A DNA stretch of 33,087 bases from a bacterium (GTDB lineage: Bacteria > Bacillota > Clostridia > Oscillospirales > Acutalibacteraceae), in assembly GCA_022774755.1 (NCBI GenBank), contig JALFLK010000003.1:1-33087 (forward strand), read 5' to 3'. This document shows, piece after piece, positions 7,735 to 15,781 of the stretch (position 1 is the first letter of the stretch; each line of letters begins with the position of its first letter). A program made the position numbers and the translations under genes. The notes under the pieces were generated by a model. That model was not told where the DNA came from and made no database searches. It was given only the letters and a program-made list of their open reading frames with translations.

Positions 7735-8776
7735 CAATAAAATCAGCCAGCGTATCAACGGGGATTTTCTTTGTAAAGCTGTCGCCGATGCTGTTAAGCA
7801 AAACAAGGGTAATGCAGTCACCGCTTGTTTTTTTGTCGGAGCGTGCGGCGTCTGCAATTTGGGAATAACCCTTATTGCCCGAAACAGGCAGGTTGTATTT
7901 TTTGCAGAGAGCCTCAATTCTTTCGGCTGTACCCTTGGGAGTGATTCCTGCTTTCTCAGAGGCTTTGGTAATCATAACCATTCCTGCGGCAACGCCCTGT
8001 CCGTGGGACAAGGTGCTGAAATTGTTCAGCTTTTCAAGGGCGTGACCGATTGTGTGGCCGAAGTTCAGCAGGGCTCTTTCACCCTTGTCCAGCTCGTCAC
8101 GGCTTACAACATTACGCTTTATAGAAACACAGTTGTAGATTATATCGTCAATTATGTCCATTGCGTTATTGCTTTCGAGTGTTTCAAAAAGTTCTTTATC
8201 TTTAATACAGCCGTACTTAATAACCTCGCCCATACCGTCGTCAATGTAGAGAGGGGGCAGAGTGCTGAGGGTGTTGCTGTCAATAAGCACAAGAATCGGC
8301 TGCCAAAATGCGCCTACCAGATTTTTGCCCGAGTGAATGTCAACGCCTGTTTTACCGCCTACGGAGCTGTCAACCTGAGATAAAAGGGAGGTGGGAATCT
8401 GCACAAAGTCAATTCCTCTTAGATACGAAGCGGCGGCAAAGCCTGCCATATCGCCGGTAACGCCGCCGCCTAAGGCAACTATCAGGTCGCTCCTTGTGAT
8501 TCTGCTTTCTGCAAGAAAATCGTACATTTGGGCAACGGTGGAGAGCTTTTTTGACTTTTCTCCTGCCTCAAAGGTAAAGGAAAAAACCTTAAAGCCTGCC
8601 TTTTCACAGGATTTTACAACCGTGTCTCCGTAAATGGGGAAAACATTTGTGTCGGAAATAACGGCAATCCTCTCGGCTTTTGAAACCTTTGCGATTTCTT
8701 CACCGCAGTTTGGGATTATTCCCTTTTCAATCAATATATCGTAGGGTCTGCCTGTGTTTACTCTAAGTGATTTCAT
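7727..8776 (-). CDS. aroB: 3-dehydroquinate synthase
   Basis: Turns DAHP into 3-dehydroquinate, the second step of the shikimate pathway, using NAD and a divalent metal. The 349-residue length is normal. Visible motifs are the glycine-rich ALGGGVTGDMAGFAAASYLRG segment split over the NAD site, DSSVGGKTGVD for substrate binding, and the metal ligands in GEVIKYG, LLNFGHTIGHALE and LSHGQGVAAGM. The ATG overlaps the tyrA stop as ATGA, a classic coupling arrangement. Confidence 0.96.
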   Translation of the reverse strand: MKSLRVNTGRPYDILIEKGIIPNCGEEIAKVSKAERIAVISDTNVFPIYGDTVVKSCEKAGFKVFSFTFEAGEKSKKLSTVAQMYDFLAESRITRSDLIVALGGGVTGDMAGFAAASYLRGIDFVQIPTSLLSQVDSSVGGKTGVDIHSGKNLVGAFWQPILVLIDSNTLSTLPPLYIDDGMGEVIKYGCIKDKELFETLESNNAMDIIDDIIYNCVSIKRNVVSRDELDKGERALLNFGHTIGHALEKLNNFSTLSHGQGVAAGMVMITKASEKAGITPKGTAERIEALCKKYNLPVSGNKGYSQIADAARSDKKTSGDCITLVLLNSIGDSFTKKIPVDTLADFIAE

Positions 8777-9603
8777 TCTCCCAGCGCCTCCTTGACCTTG
8801 TGACCTTTTTCAAGCAAAGCCTTAAGCTCTTCACGGTCTTTTCTGTTAATTGCGTCCTTAATCAGATTTATATTGTCAATCAGTATGTCAAGCTCCGTCA
8901 TCAGGGGCTCTCTGTTCTCCAAAAACAGCTCGCTCCAAAGCTCCGAGTTAATGTTTGCAACTCTCGAAACATCACGGTAGCTTCCTGCGGAAAAGCCCTT
9001 GTGATTGGGACAGCTGGGACTTGAAACATATGCGCAGGCAAGCACATGGGGAAGCTGAGAGGTAAAGGCAATCATTCTGTCGTGTTCTTCGGGGGTTGTT
9101 ATCTTTATTTGACCGAAGCCTATCTCCAGCGCAACGCCCGATACCAGCTTAACGCTCTCTTCGTCAGCTTTGCAGGGTGTGATAATGTAGCTTGCGCCCT
9201 TGTAAAGGTCAGGGTCGCTGACATCAAAGCCGTTTTTTTCCTTGCCTGCCATAGGGTGACTGCCTACAAAGCTAAAGCCGTATTCCTCGGCAAGTGCGGT
9301 CATTTTGGGGCAAATCTCCCTTTTTATACCCGAAGCGTCCGTAACCACGGCGCCTTTTTTTATAAATTTACCGTACTTTTCAACAAATGAGACTGCGGCG
9401 GCAGGGTAAAGGCAAAGTATAACCAAATCAGCCTTTGCAAGGCTTTCTTCACTGCCTGCCTCGTCAATAGCCCCCTGTTCAAGAGCTTTTGCAAGGGTTT
9501 CCTTTGTTCTGTTAAGTCCGATTACATAGTGATTTGTGTATTTTTTTAAGGCTTTGGCAAAGCTTCCGCCGATAATGCCCAAGCCAACAACAGCGATATT
9601 CAT
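8773..9603 (-). CDS. tyrA: Prephenate dehydrogenase
   Basis: Oxidises prephenate to 4-hydroxyphenylpyruvate for tyrosine. The 276-residue protein begins with a Rossmann NAD site, VGLGIIGGSFAKAL, and has the GSHPMAGKE segment that holds the catalytic His. Its all-helical C-terminal part includes LPHVLACAY and GSYRDVSRVA. There is no C-terminal ACT domain, so tyrosine feedback would act elsewhere, for example on the first enzyme. It lies between the DAHP synthase gene (113-bp gap) and aroB (4-bp overlap). The start has AGGAAG upstream. Confidence 0.94.
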   Translation of the reverse strand: MNIAVVGLGIIGGSFAKALKKYTNHYVIGLNRTKETLAKALEQGAIDEAGSEESLAKADLVILCLYPAAAVSFVEKYGKFIKKGAVVTDASGIKREICPKMTALAEEYGFSFVGSHPMAGKEKNGFDVSDPDLYKGASYIITPCKADEESVKLVSGVALEIGFGQIKITTPEEHDRMIAFTSQLPHVLACAYVSSPSCPNHKGFSAGSYRDVSRVANINSELWSELFLENREPLMTELDILIDNINLIKDAINRKDREELKALLEKGHKVKEALGE

Positions 9604-9630
9604 ACATCTGCTTCCTTTGATAATTCTTTC

Positions 9631-9686
9631 ACAAACAAAACATTAAAAACAAACATAATGTTAAACACAAATATTGCATTAAAACC
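9631..9686. repeat. Degenerate 18-bp tandem repeat, three units
   Basis: Units of the form ACAAACAAAACATTAAAA begin at 9631, 9649 and 9667. They lie in the 113-bp gap between the DAHP synthase gene and tyrA, with no terminator-like stem beside them. Confidence 0.5.
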
Positions 9687-9716
9687 GAAAACATCGGCGT
9701 TTACAGGCTCGATATT

Positions 9717-10736
9717 TTAATCATCTTCACGGGATAATGCGTCCTTAAGCTTAAACAGCTTTTTGGCAACCTTATCAAACTGAGCCGGAGTCAGGGACTG
9801 TGCGCCGTCGGATAAAGCGTGGGCAGGGTCGTTGTGAACCTCAATAATAAGACCGTCTGCGCCGGCGGCAACCGCCGCCATAGCCAAAGGCTCAACAAGC
9901 CAGGCCTTGCCCGAGGCGTGACTGGGGTCAACCACAACAGGCAGGTGAGAAAGGGACTTAACTATGGGAATGGCCGAAACATCAAGGGTGTTCCTTGTAA
10001 AGTTTTCGTATGTTCTTATGCCTCTTTCGCACAAAATGACGTTGTTGTTTCCGCCTGCCATAATGTACTCGGCGCTCATAAGCCACTCCTCTATTGTAGC
10101 GGAAAGACCCCTTTTAAGGAGAATCGGCTTGTTTGTTTTGCCAAGCTCCTTTAAAAGCTCAAAGTTCTGCATATTCCTTGCGCCGACCTGAATAATATCG
10201 ACGCTTTCAAACATATCAATGTGGGATTCCTTCATTATTTCGGTAACAATGGGAAGTCCCGTTGCTTTTCTTGCCTCTTTAAGCAGGTCAAGTCCCTCGG
10301 CTTTTAATCCCTGGAACGAGTAGGGCGAGGTTCTGGGCTTAAATGCACCGCCTCTTAAAATACTTGCGCCCGAGTCTTTAACGCTTTTTGCAATTCCCAC
10401 AATCTGTTCTTCTGATTCAACAGAGCAGGGACCGGCCATAATCTGCAAACTGCCGTCGCCGATTTTAACGCCGTTTGCAAGCTCGATAACCGTGTTGTCG
10501 GGGTGGAATTTTCTGTTTGCTTTTTTGTAGGGCTCCTGAACTCTCTTGACGCTTTCAACAAAATCCTGAGCGTCTATATAGTCAATATCAATGGCGGTTG
10601 TGTCGCCGATAAGTCCCAAAACCGTTGAATGAACGCCGTTCCAGGTGTTTACCTTTACATTATAATTATCCTTGAGCAGTCGGCAGAATTCGTCTGTTTT
10701 TTGCTGTGAACAATCAGGCTTTAATACAATAATCAT
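9717..10736 (-). CDS. aroF: 3-deoxy-7-phosphoheptulonate synthase, type I-beta with N-terminal regulatory domain
   Basis: First enzyme of the shikimate pathway, joining PEP and erythrose-4-phosphate. Residues 1-75 are a ferredoxin-like domain, as in the Thermotoga and related enzymes, where it binds Tyr or Phe for feedback control. The barrel follows: MAGPCSVES (metal Cys104), LRGGAFKPRTSPYSFQG, the IQVGARNMQNFELL segment, LLKRG, CERGIRTYEN and VVDPSHASGK. The 339-residue length fits this class. The ATG has GGAGG eight bases upstream. Its own promoter at 10828-10856 makes it the likely head of aroF-tyrA-aroB-aroA-aroC-pheA. The symbol follows common Bacillota usage; aroG would also be defensible. 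Confidence 0.95.
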   Translation of the reverse strand: MIIVLKPDCSQQKTDEFCRLLKDNYNVKVNTWNGVHSTVLGLIGDTTAIDIDYIDAQDFVESVKRVQEPYKKANRKFHPDNTVIELANGVKIGDGSLQIMAGPCSVESEEQIVGIAKSVKDSGASILRGGAFKPRTSPYSFQGLKAEGLDLLKEARKATGLPIVTEIMKESHIDMFESVDIIQVGARNMQNFELLKELGKTNKPILLKRGLSATIEEWLMSAEYIMAGGNNNVILCERGIRTYENFTRNTLDVSAIPIVKSLSHLPVVVDPSHASGKAWLVEPLAMAAVAAGADGLIIEVHNDPAHALSDGAQSLTPAQFDKVAKKLFKLKDALSREDD

Positions 10737-10755
10737 ATTATTTCCTCCGTAAATT

Positions 10756-10785
10756 CGGGGATTGTTTTCAGATTAAAACACCCCG
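10756..10785 (-). promoter_or_regulatory. Hairpin in the DAHP synthase mRNA leader
   Basis: On the minus strand CGGGG and CCCCG enclose an inner TGTTTT/AAAACA pairing, giving an 11-bp stem with a small bulge. It ends nine bases before the GGAGG. There is no U-tract after it, so it is not an intrinsic terminator. It could affect ribosome access or mRNA stability. Confidence 0.5.
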
Positions 10786-10827
10786 TGCTTTGGTTTAATA
10801 TTTTTGGTTTAAGTAAGATTATGGACT

Positions 10828-10856
10828 ATTTTATCACTTTAAAGCGTAAAAATCAA
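10828..10856 (-). promoter_or_regulatory. Sigma-A promoter of the DAHP synthase-led aromatic operon
   Basis: Minus-strand TTGATT and TAAAAT with a 17-bp spacer and an extended -10 TG. The mRNA leader would be about 85 bases and would include the 10756-10785 hairpin. The DNA just upstream (10859-10920) has a two-unit repeat led by TTTTATACATT. Confidence 0.75.
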
Positions 10857-10964
10857 TAGTTTTATACATTTGAAATTTTTATCTTGGTATTTTATACATT
10901 CGCTTTAATTTTTATGTTTTAATTCTTAAATTGTTTTTCGCCTGAGCAGAGGCTTTTCGGCTTT

Positions 10965-11519
10965 TCAGAGGACTTTTGTGCTGTGATTGACCTCTTTTGC
11001 CTTTGATTTACCCCGCTTAAGTCCCATTGTGAATATAATCAGCTCGGCGACTGCGTTAGGCTTAGACGATGCGTCGGCAATTACCGATGCGCTGTCAAGG
11101 TAAAGGGGAACACGCTTATCATAAAGCTCCTTCATTGCCTGCTCTTTGTCTGGTCTTTGCAAAAGGGGACGGGTTGTATCGTTTTTCAGCCTTTTTGCAA
11201 TAACATCAAGGGGAACGCTTAAATAAAGCACCGTTGCGTTCTGCCTGATAATGTCGCTGTTGCGCTTATAGGTCAGCGCACCTCCGCCTGTAGCCACAAT
11301 TAAGTCCTCTTTTTGAGAAAGCTCGGCGCAGACGCTGTGCTCCAAATCCCGAAAGTAATCCTCGCCGTGAAGGGCAAAAATTTCGGAGACGGTCATATTT
11401 TCCTTTTTTTCAATATATTTATCCATATCAACAAACTCTCTGCCTGTTTTTTTGGCGAGAATTCTGCCCACGGTGGTTTTTCCGCAGCCCATAAAACCGC
11501 ATAAAAAAATACTTTTCAT
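10965..11519 (-). CDS. aroK: Shikimate kinase
   Basis: Phosphorylates shikimate at the 3-hydroxyl with ATP. The 184-residue protein has the P-loop GFMGCGKTT (8-16), VDMDKYIE with the substrate Asp, YFRDLE, the ATGGGALTY loop and the DTTRPLL lid segment. The last 15 residues are Lys-rich and extend a little past the usual end. The ATG overlaps the aroE stop by one base (TAATG), so it is coupled to aroE. After it come 228 bp with the promoter for the rest of the cluster. Confidence 0.95.
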   Translation of the reverse strand: MKSIFLCGFMGCGKTTVGRILAKKTGREFVDMDKYIEKKENMTVSEIFALHGEDYFRDLEHSVCAELSQKEDLIVATGGGALTYKRNSDIIRQNATVLYLSVPLDVIAKRLKNDTTRPLLQRPDKEQAMKELYDKRVPLYLDSASVIADASSKPNAVAELIIFTMGLKRGKSKAKEVNHSTKVL

Positions 11520-12361
11520 TACCTGTTTTCAAGCTCCTTTGAGGCGTCAATACAGATTTTTTCAATATCCCTGACGTCATATTTGCTGTTATCCCATTTT
11601 TCGTGAGCAACCACTGCCTGCCATACAAGCATAGACATTCCCCCGACTGCGTTGCTTCCGTTAGCCTTGGCTTTTTTAATCAGCTGTGTTTCAAGCGGAT
11701 TGTAAACAGCGTCGAATACAGAGGCGCATTTTGCAATTACTTTATCATCAACAGGCTGACTTTCTGTTTTTGGGAACATACCGATAGGCGTGGCGTTAAT
11801 AAGCAAATCAATATCTCCCGAAAGCTGAGGGATAAGGCAGTATTCTGCTTTGGAATCAGGCAAAGCGGATTTAATCTCATGGCATAATTTTACTGCGATT
11901 TCCCTGTCCTCCTGCCTTATTGCAAAAAGCACCGGGATTTTTTTAAGTGCAACCTCGTACGCCATAGTTCTGGCAACTCCTCCGCAGCCTAAAATCACAA
12001 CTCTTCCGCCGATTGCTATGCCTGCCGATTCCAGTGCCTTTAAAAAGCCGTCGGGGTCTGTGGTGTAGCCCTTTGCCGTGCCGTTATGTATGGCTACGGT
12101 GTTTACGCTTCCGTACATTTTTGCTTTTTCGTCAATTTCGTCAATAAGCGGTATTATATTCTGCTTGTGGGGAATAGTGATGTTAAAGCCGTCCAGCTTT
12201 TTAAGAGTAGTTTCGTATTCCCTTTCAAGGTTTTCCGGGGGAATGTCAAACACTCCGTACCGGGCGTCAATGCCCGAAAGCTCAAAGAGCCTTTTATGAA
12301 TAAAGGGCGACATTGTATGTCCTATGGGGTGACCGATTACTGCAAATTTTTTACTGCTCAT
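11519..12361 (-). CDS. aroE: Shikimate dehydrogenase
   Basis: Reduces 3-dehydroshikimate to shikimate with NADPH. Motifs are IGHPIGHTMSPFIH for substrate binding, FNITIPHK with the catalytic Lys, the glycine-rich LGCGGVARTMAYE cofactor loop, and INATPIGM. The start is taken as the ATG at 12361: AAGGAG lies seven bases before it, whereas it would be only one base from the in-frame ATG at 12367. It is the first gene of the minus-strand aromatic cluster and diverges from acpP. Confidence 0.94.
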   Translation of the reverse strand: MSSKKFAVIGHPIGHTMSPFIHKRLFELSGIDARYGVFDIPPENLEREYETTLKKLDGFNITIPHKQNIIPLIDEIDEKAKMYGSVNTVAIHNGTAKGYTTDPDGFLKALESAGIAIGGRVVILGCGGVARTMAYEVALKKIPVLFAIRQEDREIAVKLCHEIKSALPDSKAEYCLIPQLSGDIDLLINATPIGMFPKTESQPVDDKVIAKCASVFDAVYNPLETQLIKKAKANGSNAVGGMSMLVWQAVVAHEKWDNSKYDVRDIEKICIDASKELENR

Positions 12362-12415
12362 AACCATTCTCCTTAAATTTTTTTGAGAAAAAATATAAAA
12401 TTTTTGAAATAAATA

Positions 12416-12444
12416 TTGACAAAGTAAAGAATAACTAATAATAT
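12416..12444 (+). promoter_or_regulatory. Near-consensus sigma-A promoter upstream of acpP
   Basis: TTGACA and TAATAT with a 17-bp spacer. It would give a leader of about 110 bases before acpP. The -35 region also forms TTGTCA on the minus strand 55 bp from aroE, so divergent promoters may overlap here. A second TATAAT at 12523 has no good -35. Confidence 0.7.
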
Positions 12445-12509
12445 GATTTAGTAAAGAACCGACGGCTCAGCGCCGAGGACTTCTTAACCAAACCATTGTA
12501 TCATAAAAA

Positions 12510-12537
12510 GTACTGTTTTGTCTATAATAATCAGTAC
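12510..12537 (+). promoter_or_regulatory. Operator-like inverted repeat before acpP
   Basis: GTACTG at 12510 and CAGTAC at 12532 form an inverted repeat whose spacer contains the TATAAT at 12523-12528. Such placement is typical of a repressor site. I cannot name the regulator. Confidence 0.4.
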
Positions 12538-12562
12538 ACTAAAACTTTTAGGAGGAAATAAA

Positions 12563-12790
12563 ATGGTATTAGAAAAGGTAAAAGCCATTTTGGCTGAACA
12601 GTTTGACGTTGAGGAAGATAAGATTACTGCGGATACAGATTTGCAGGAAGACTTAGGCGCAGATTCTCTTGACGTTGTAGATTTACTTATGTCAATCGAG
12701 GACGAATTTGAGATTGAGATTCCCGACGACGAAATCGAAAACATCAAGACAGTTGGTGCTCTCGTTTCTTATATTGAGGCAAATTCCTGA
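12563..12790 (+). CDS. acpP: Acyl carrier protein
   Basis: Carries growing acyl chains on a phosphopantetheine arm during fatty acid synthesis. The 75-residue acidic protein has the attachment motif LGADSLDVVDL with Ser35, and the helix-2 to helix-3 acidic stretch EDEFEIEIPDDE. The ATG at 12563 is preceded by TAGGAGG; an upstream GTG-type extension to 12518 lies in the promoter region and is rejected. It stands alone, with its own promoter and terminator, away from other fab genes. Confidence 0.95.
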   Translation: MVLEKVKAILAEQFDVEEDKITADTDLQEDLGADSLDVVDLLMSIEDEFEIEIPDDEIENIKTVGALVSYIEANS

Positions 12791-12819
12791 TTAAATAACG
12801 GAATAAATTAAATCATTTG

Positions 12820-12852
12820 CAGGCGGAGTTTTGGCTCTGCCTGTATTTTTTT
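12820..12852 (+). terminator. Terminator of acpP
   Basis: A 9-bp stem with one wobble (CAGGCGGAG / CTCTGCCTG) and a 6-base loop is followed by TATTTTTTT. Confidence 0.9.
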
Positions 12853-12862
12853 GCATAATTAC

Positions 12863-12891
12863 TTGAAAAACACCGCCGTTATCTGTATAAT
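12863..12891 (+). promoter_or_regulatory. Sigma-A promoter of proS
   Basis: TTGAAA and a perfect TATAAT with a 17-bp spacer. The leader is about 30 bases, too short for a T-box. Confidence 0.85.
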
Positions 12892-12928
12892 GGAAATGTT
12901 ATGATTTATTACTATTGGAGGAATTACA

Positions 12929-14365
12929 ATGGCAGATAAAAAAATGGTTGAAGCTATTACAAGCCGTGACGAGGACTTTGCAAAATGGTACACGGATATT
13001 GTAAAAAAAGCAGAGCTTGTGGACTATTCCGGCGTTAAGGGCTGTATGGTTATAAGACCCTACGGCTACGCTATCTGGGAGAATATTCAGGCTGACTTGG
13101 ACAGAAGATTTAAAGAAACAGGCCACGAAAATGTATATATGCCAATGTTTATCCCCGAAAGCCTGCTCCAAAAGGAAAAAGACCATGTTGAGGGCTTTGC
13201 CCCCGAGTGCGCATGGGTAACAATAGGCGGAAGCGAAAAATTAAACGAGCGCCTCTGCGTTCGCCCAACCTCCGAAACCCTCTTTTGCGAGCATTATCAG
13301 AAGATTATAAATACATACAGAGATTTACCGAAGCTTTACAATCAGTGGTGCAGTGTTGTAAGATGGGAAAAAACCACAAGACCCTTTTTGAGAACATCGG
13401 AGTTTTTGTGGCAGGAGGGTCACACTATGCACGAAACTCAGCAGGAGGCAGGGGAGGAAACCCTGCGAATGCTCAATGTTTATGCTGATTTTTACAAGGA
13501 GACCCTTGCAATTCCTGCGGTAATCGGCAGAAAAACGGAAAAAGAAAAGTTCGCCGGTGCAATGGCAACATACACAATCGAGCCTATGATGCACAACGGC
13601 GTTGCATTGCAGGGCGGTACCTCACACTACTTCGGCGACGGCTTTGCAAAGAGCTTTGACATTAAGTTTACCGGCAGAGATAACAAACAGCATTATCCTC
13701 ACCAGACCTCCTGGGGCGTTTCAACAAGAATGATAGGCGCTATCATTATGGTTCACGGCGACGACGACGGACTCGTTCTTCCTCCTAAGGTTGCGCCTGT
13801 TCAGGTTGCGATTATTCCTATTGCACAGCATAAAGAGGGTGTTTTGGACAAGGCCTTCGAGCTTGCCGATGTGCTTAAAAAGAATTACAGAGTTAAGGTT
13901 GACGACAGCGACCACGCTCCCGGCTGGAAGTTCAGCCAGTACGAGATGAAGGGCGTTCCCCTGAGAGTTGAGATAGGCCCCAAGGATATCGAAAAGGGAC
14001 AGTGCGTTGTTGTGCGCAGAGATACAAGAGAAAAGATATTTACTCCTATTGAAAATCTCTCTGCACAGATTGAAAAGAGCCTTCAGGATATTCACGACGC
14101 AATGTACGAAAAGGCGCTTAAAAATATGCAGGAAAAAACATATACCGCAAGAAATTACGACGAGTTTATTGATATAGCCAAAAACAAGCCCGGCTTTATT
14201 AAGGCTATGTGGTGCGGCGACTCCGCCTGTGAGGACAAGCTAAAGGATGTTACCGGCGGAGTAAAGAGCAGATGTATTCCCTTTGAGGAGGAGCATATTG
14301 CCGACACCTGCGTATGCTGCGGAAAGCCTGCAAAGCACCAGGTTTACTGGGGCAAACAGTATTGA
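12929..14365 (+). CDS. proS: Prolyl-tRNA synthetase, archaeal/eukaryotic-like short type
   Basis: Charges tRNA-Pro. At 478 residues, without the editing insertion of bacterial-type enzymes, it belongs to the short class common in Clostridia. Class II motifs are visible: [11 protein letters not shown], then [36 protein letters not shown], and the C-terminal [20 protein letters not shown] anticodon-binding part. The extreme C-terminus has a zinc-like Cys set (CGDSACEDK then CVCCGK) and ends in a Tyr, as in this class. GGAGG precedes the ATG by eight bases. It lacks its own clear terminator before metA. Confidence 0.95.
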   Translation: MADKKMVEAITSRDEDFAKWYTDIVKKAELVDYSGVKGCMVIRPYGYAIWENIQADLDRRFKETGHENVYMPMFIPESLLQKEKDHVEGFAPECAWVTIGGSEKLNERLCVRPTSETLFCEHYQKIINTYRDLPKLYNQWCSVVRWEKTTRPFLRTSEFLWQEGHTMHETQQEAGEETLRMLNVYADFYKETLAIPAVIGRKTEKEKFAGAMATYTIEPMMHNGVALQGGTSHYFGDGFAKSFDIKFTGRDNKQHYPHQTSWGVSTRMIGAIIMVHGDDDGLVLPPKVAPVQVAIIPIAQHKEGVLDKAFELADVLKKNYRVKVDDSDHAPGWKFSQYEMKGVPLRVEIGPKDIEKGQCVVVRRDTREKIFTPIENLSAQIEKSLQDIHDAMYEKALKNMQEKTYTARNYDEFIDIAKNKPGFIKAMWCGDSACEDKLKDVTGGVKSRCIPFEEEHIADTCVCCGKPAKHQVYWGKQY

Positions 14366-14386
14366 TTTACGGTATAAAATCATTTT

Positions 14387-14395
14387 TGTTATAAT
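14387..14395 (+). promoter_or_regulatory. Extended -10 promoter of metA
   Basis: TGTTATAAT gives a full extended -10; the -35 candidate TTTACG at 18 bp is weak. The leader to the metA ATG is about 45 bases, with no SAM or T-box riboswitch fold that I can see. Confidence 0.6.
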
Positions 14396-14446
14396 ACGCC
14401 CGAAATACGGGAATAATTTTTATGTGAATTTAAGGGTGGTGAGATT

Positions 14447-15385
14447 ATGCCCATAAAAGTTCAGAGGGACTTGCCTGCAATTAAGGTTCTGGAGTCGGAG
14501 AATATTTTTGTTATGCCCGACGACAGGGCGGCAACACAGGACATCAGACCGCTGAAGATAGTGATTCTTAACCTGATGCCAAATAAGGTTGAAACCGAAA
14601 CACAGCTTCTGCGAATGTTGGGCAACAGCCCCTTGCAGGTGGATATTGAGCTTTTGCAGATGGCTTCTCACGTATCTAAAAACGTTTCTCAACAGCATCT
14701 GACAACCTTTTACAAAACCTTTGACGAGATAAAAAATCAGCGTTTTGACGGAATGATAATCACCGGCGCCCCTGTTGAACAGCTTGAGTTTGAACAGGTT
14801 GACTACTGGGAAGAGCTTACAAGGGTTATGGAGTGGTCAAAGAAGAACGTCTATTCAACCTTCCACATCTGCTGGGGGGCTCAGGCAGGGCTTTACTACC
14901 ATTACGGCGTCCCAAAGCGTCAGCTCAGCGAAAAGCTTTCGGGAGTGTATAACCACAAGCTTTTAGCTCCTTATCATCCGCTTTTAAGGGGCTTTGACGA
15001 TTATTTTCTTTTGCCTCACTCCCGTTTTACTGATGTGGCAAGAGAAGATATTGAAAAGTGTGATGAGCTGGAAATTTTAGCCGTGTCGGAGCTTGCAGGC
15101 GTTGCAATAGTTGCAAGCCGTGACGGAAGACAGGTTTTTGTAACCGGACACGCCGAGTACGACAGAAATACCCTTGCAAAGGAATTTTTCCGTGACAGAT
15201 ACAAGGGGTTAAATCCTCAGATTCCCTATAATTATTTCAGAAACAACGACCCTGCCGGCAATCCGCCTATGGTCTGGCGGAGCAGTGCCAATTTGCTTTA
15301 CACCAACTGGCTGAACTATTTTGTATATCAGAAGACCCCCTATAATCTTGAGGAGCTTAAGGAAATGTACGGAATTTATGAGTGA
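14447..15385 (+). CDS. metAA: Homoserine O-acetyltransferase (MetA family)
   Basis: Activates homoserine for methionine synthesis. The 312-residue protein has the MetA triad residues at their standard places: Cys142 in HICWGAQ, His235 and Glu237 in TGHAEYD. Residue 111, in [10 protein letters not shown], is Glu. In characterised members Glu at this place selects acetyl-CoA and Gly selects succinyl-CoA, so this is most likely an acetyltransferase despite the older succinyltransferase name. GGTGGTGAG precedes the ATG. It has its own promoter and a strong terminator. Confidence 0.93.
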   Translation: MPIKVQRDLPAIKVLESENIFVMPDDRAATQDIRPLKIVILNLMPNKVETETQLLRMLGNSPLQVDIELLQMASHVSKNVSQQHLTTFYKTFDEIKNQRFDGMIITGAPVEQLEFEQVDYWEELTRVMEWSKKNVYSTFHICWGAQAGLYYHYGVPKRQLSEKLSGVYNHKLLAPYHPLLRGFDDYFLLPHSRFTDVAREDIEKCDELEILAVSELAGVAIVASRDGRQVFVTGHAEYDRNTLAKEFFRDRYKGLNPQIPYNYFRNNDPAGNPPMVWRSSANLLYTNWLNYFVYQKTPYNLEELKEMYGIYE

Positions 15386-15389
15386 TTAT

Positions 15390-15426
15390 TCACCCGAAGA
15401 GGAGCTGCCTTTTCGGGTGATTTTTT
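15390..15426 (+). terminator. Terminator of metA
   Basis: A 9-bp stem (TCACCCGAA / TTCGGGTGA) with a 13-base loop is followed by TTTTTT. Confidence 0.85.
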
Positions 15427-15507
15427 CGGGTGATTTTGTTTAAAATATCAGCGTCGATTTGGGCAATAATCACAATGTGTTTATGGATATAATAAATAAG
15501 TATAACT

Positions 15508-15683
15508 AAGGAAACACTGAATAAATCACATCATAAGATTGTTTGCACATCTTGCTTGCATCTTTTCCGTCAGCCTGACCAAAAAATCCTCGTAATGCGT
15601 CAGCATTACTGCGGTTTGTTTGTGCAACCTGACAAAAAATCTGACGGCGCAATATGCACAAACGATTTAATCAGTGTTTCCCT
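15508..15683. repeat. MITE-like inverted-repeat element, copy 2 (complete, 176 bp)
   Basis: The termini AAGGAAACACTGAATAAATC and, inverted, AGGGAAACACTGATTAAATC show it is a complete element. A possible 4-bp target duplication AACT lies at 15504-15507 and 15684-15687. The core can fold: CCGTCAG/CTGACGG outside, GTAATGC/GCATTAC inside. There is no transposase gene, so it would be moved in trans. It fills the gap between the metA terminator and the ligase promoter; the rest of that gap is AT-rich, and ATAAGTATAACT occurs on both sides of the element (15496 and 15695). Confidence 0.85.
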
Positions 15684-15713
15684 AACTATAATGGATAAGT
15701 ATAACTGACTTTG

Positions 15714-15742
15714 TTGAAAAATGCCGAAACTTCTGTTATAAT
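15714..15742 (+). promoter_or_regulatory. Sigma-A promoter of the ligase pair
   Basis: TTGAAA and TATAAT with a 17-bp spacer and an extended -10 TG. It begins 30 bp after repeat copy 2. Confidence 0.85.
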
Positions 15743-15781
15743 TTACAAAATGCAAATGATTACTGAAATTTGGAGGATGTT

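Noticed and set aside
7859..8383. 174-codon open frame on the plus strand
   Set aside because: It lies antisense inside aroB, has no ribosome binding site and no family resemblance; antisense frames are common in these genes (also inside aroC, the ATP-grasp gene and folC).
9717..12361. A single promoter for the whole aromatic cluster
   Set aside because: A good promoter at 10828-10856 precedes DAHP synthase after a 228-bp gap, so at least two transcription units are likely.
12892..12928. T-box or riboswitch before proS or metA
   Set aside because: Both leaders are under about 50 bases and show no T-box sequence, SAM-riboswitch core or terminator/antiterminator pair.
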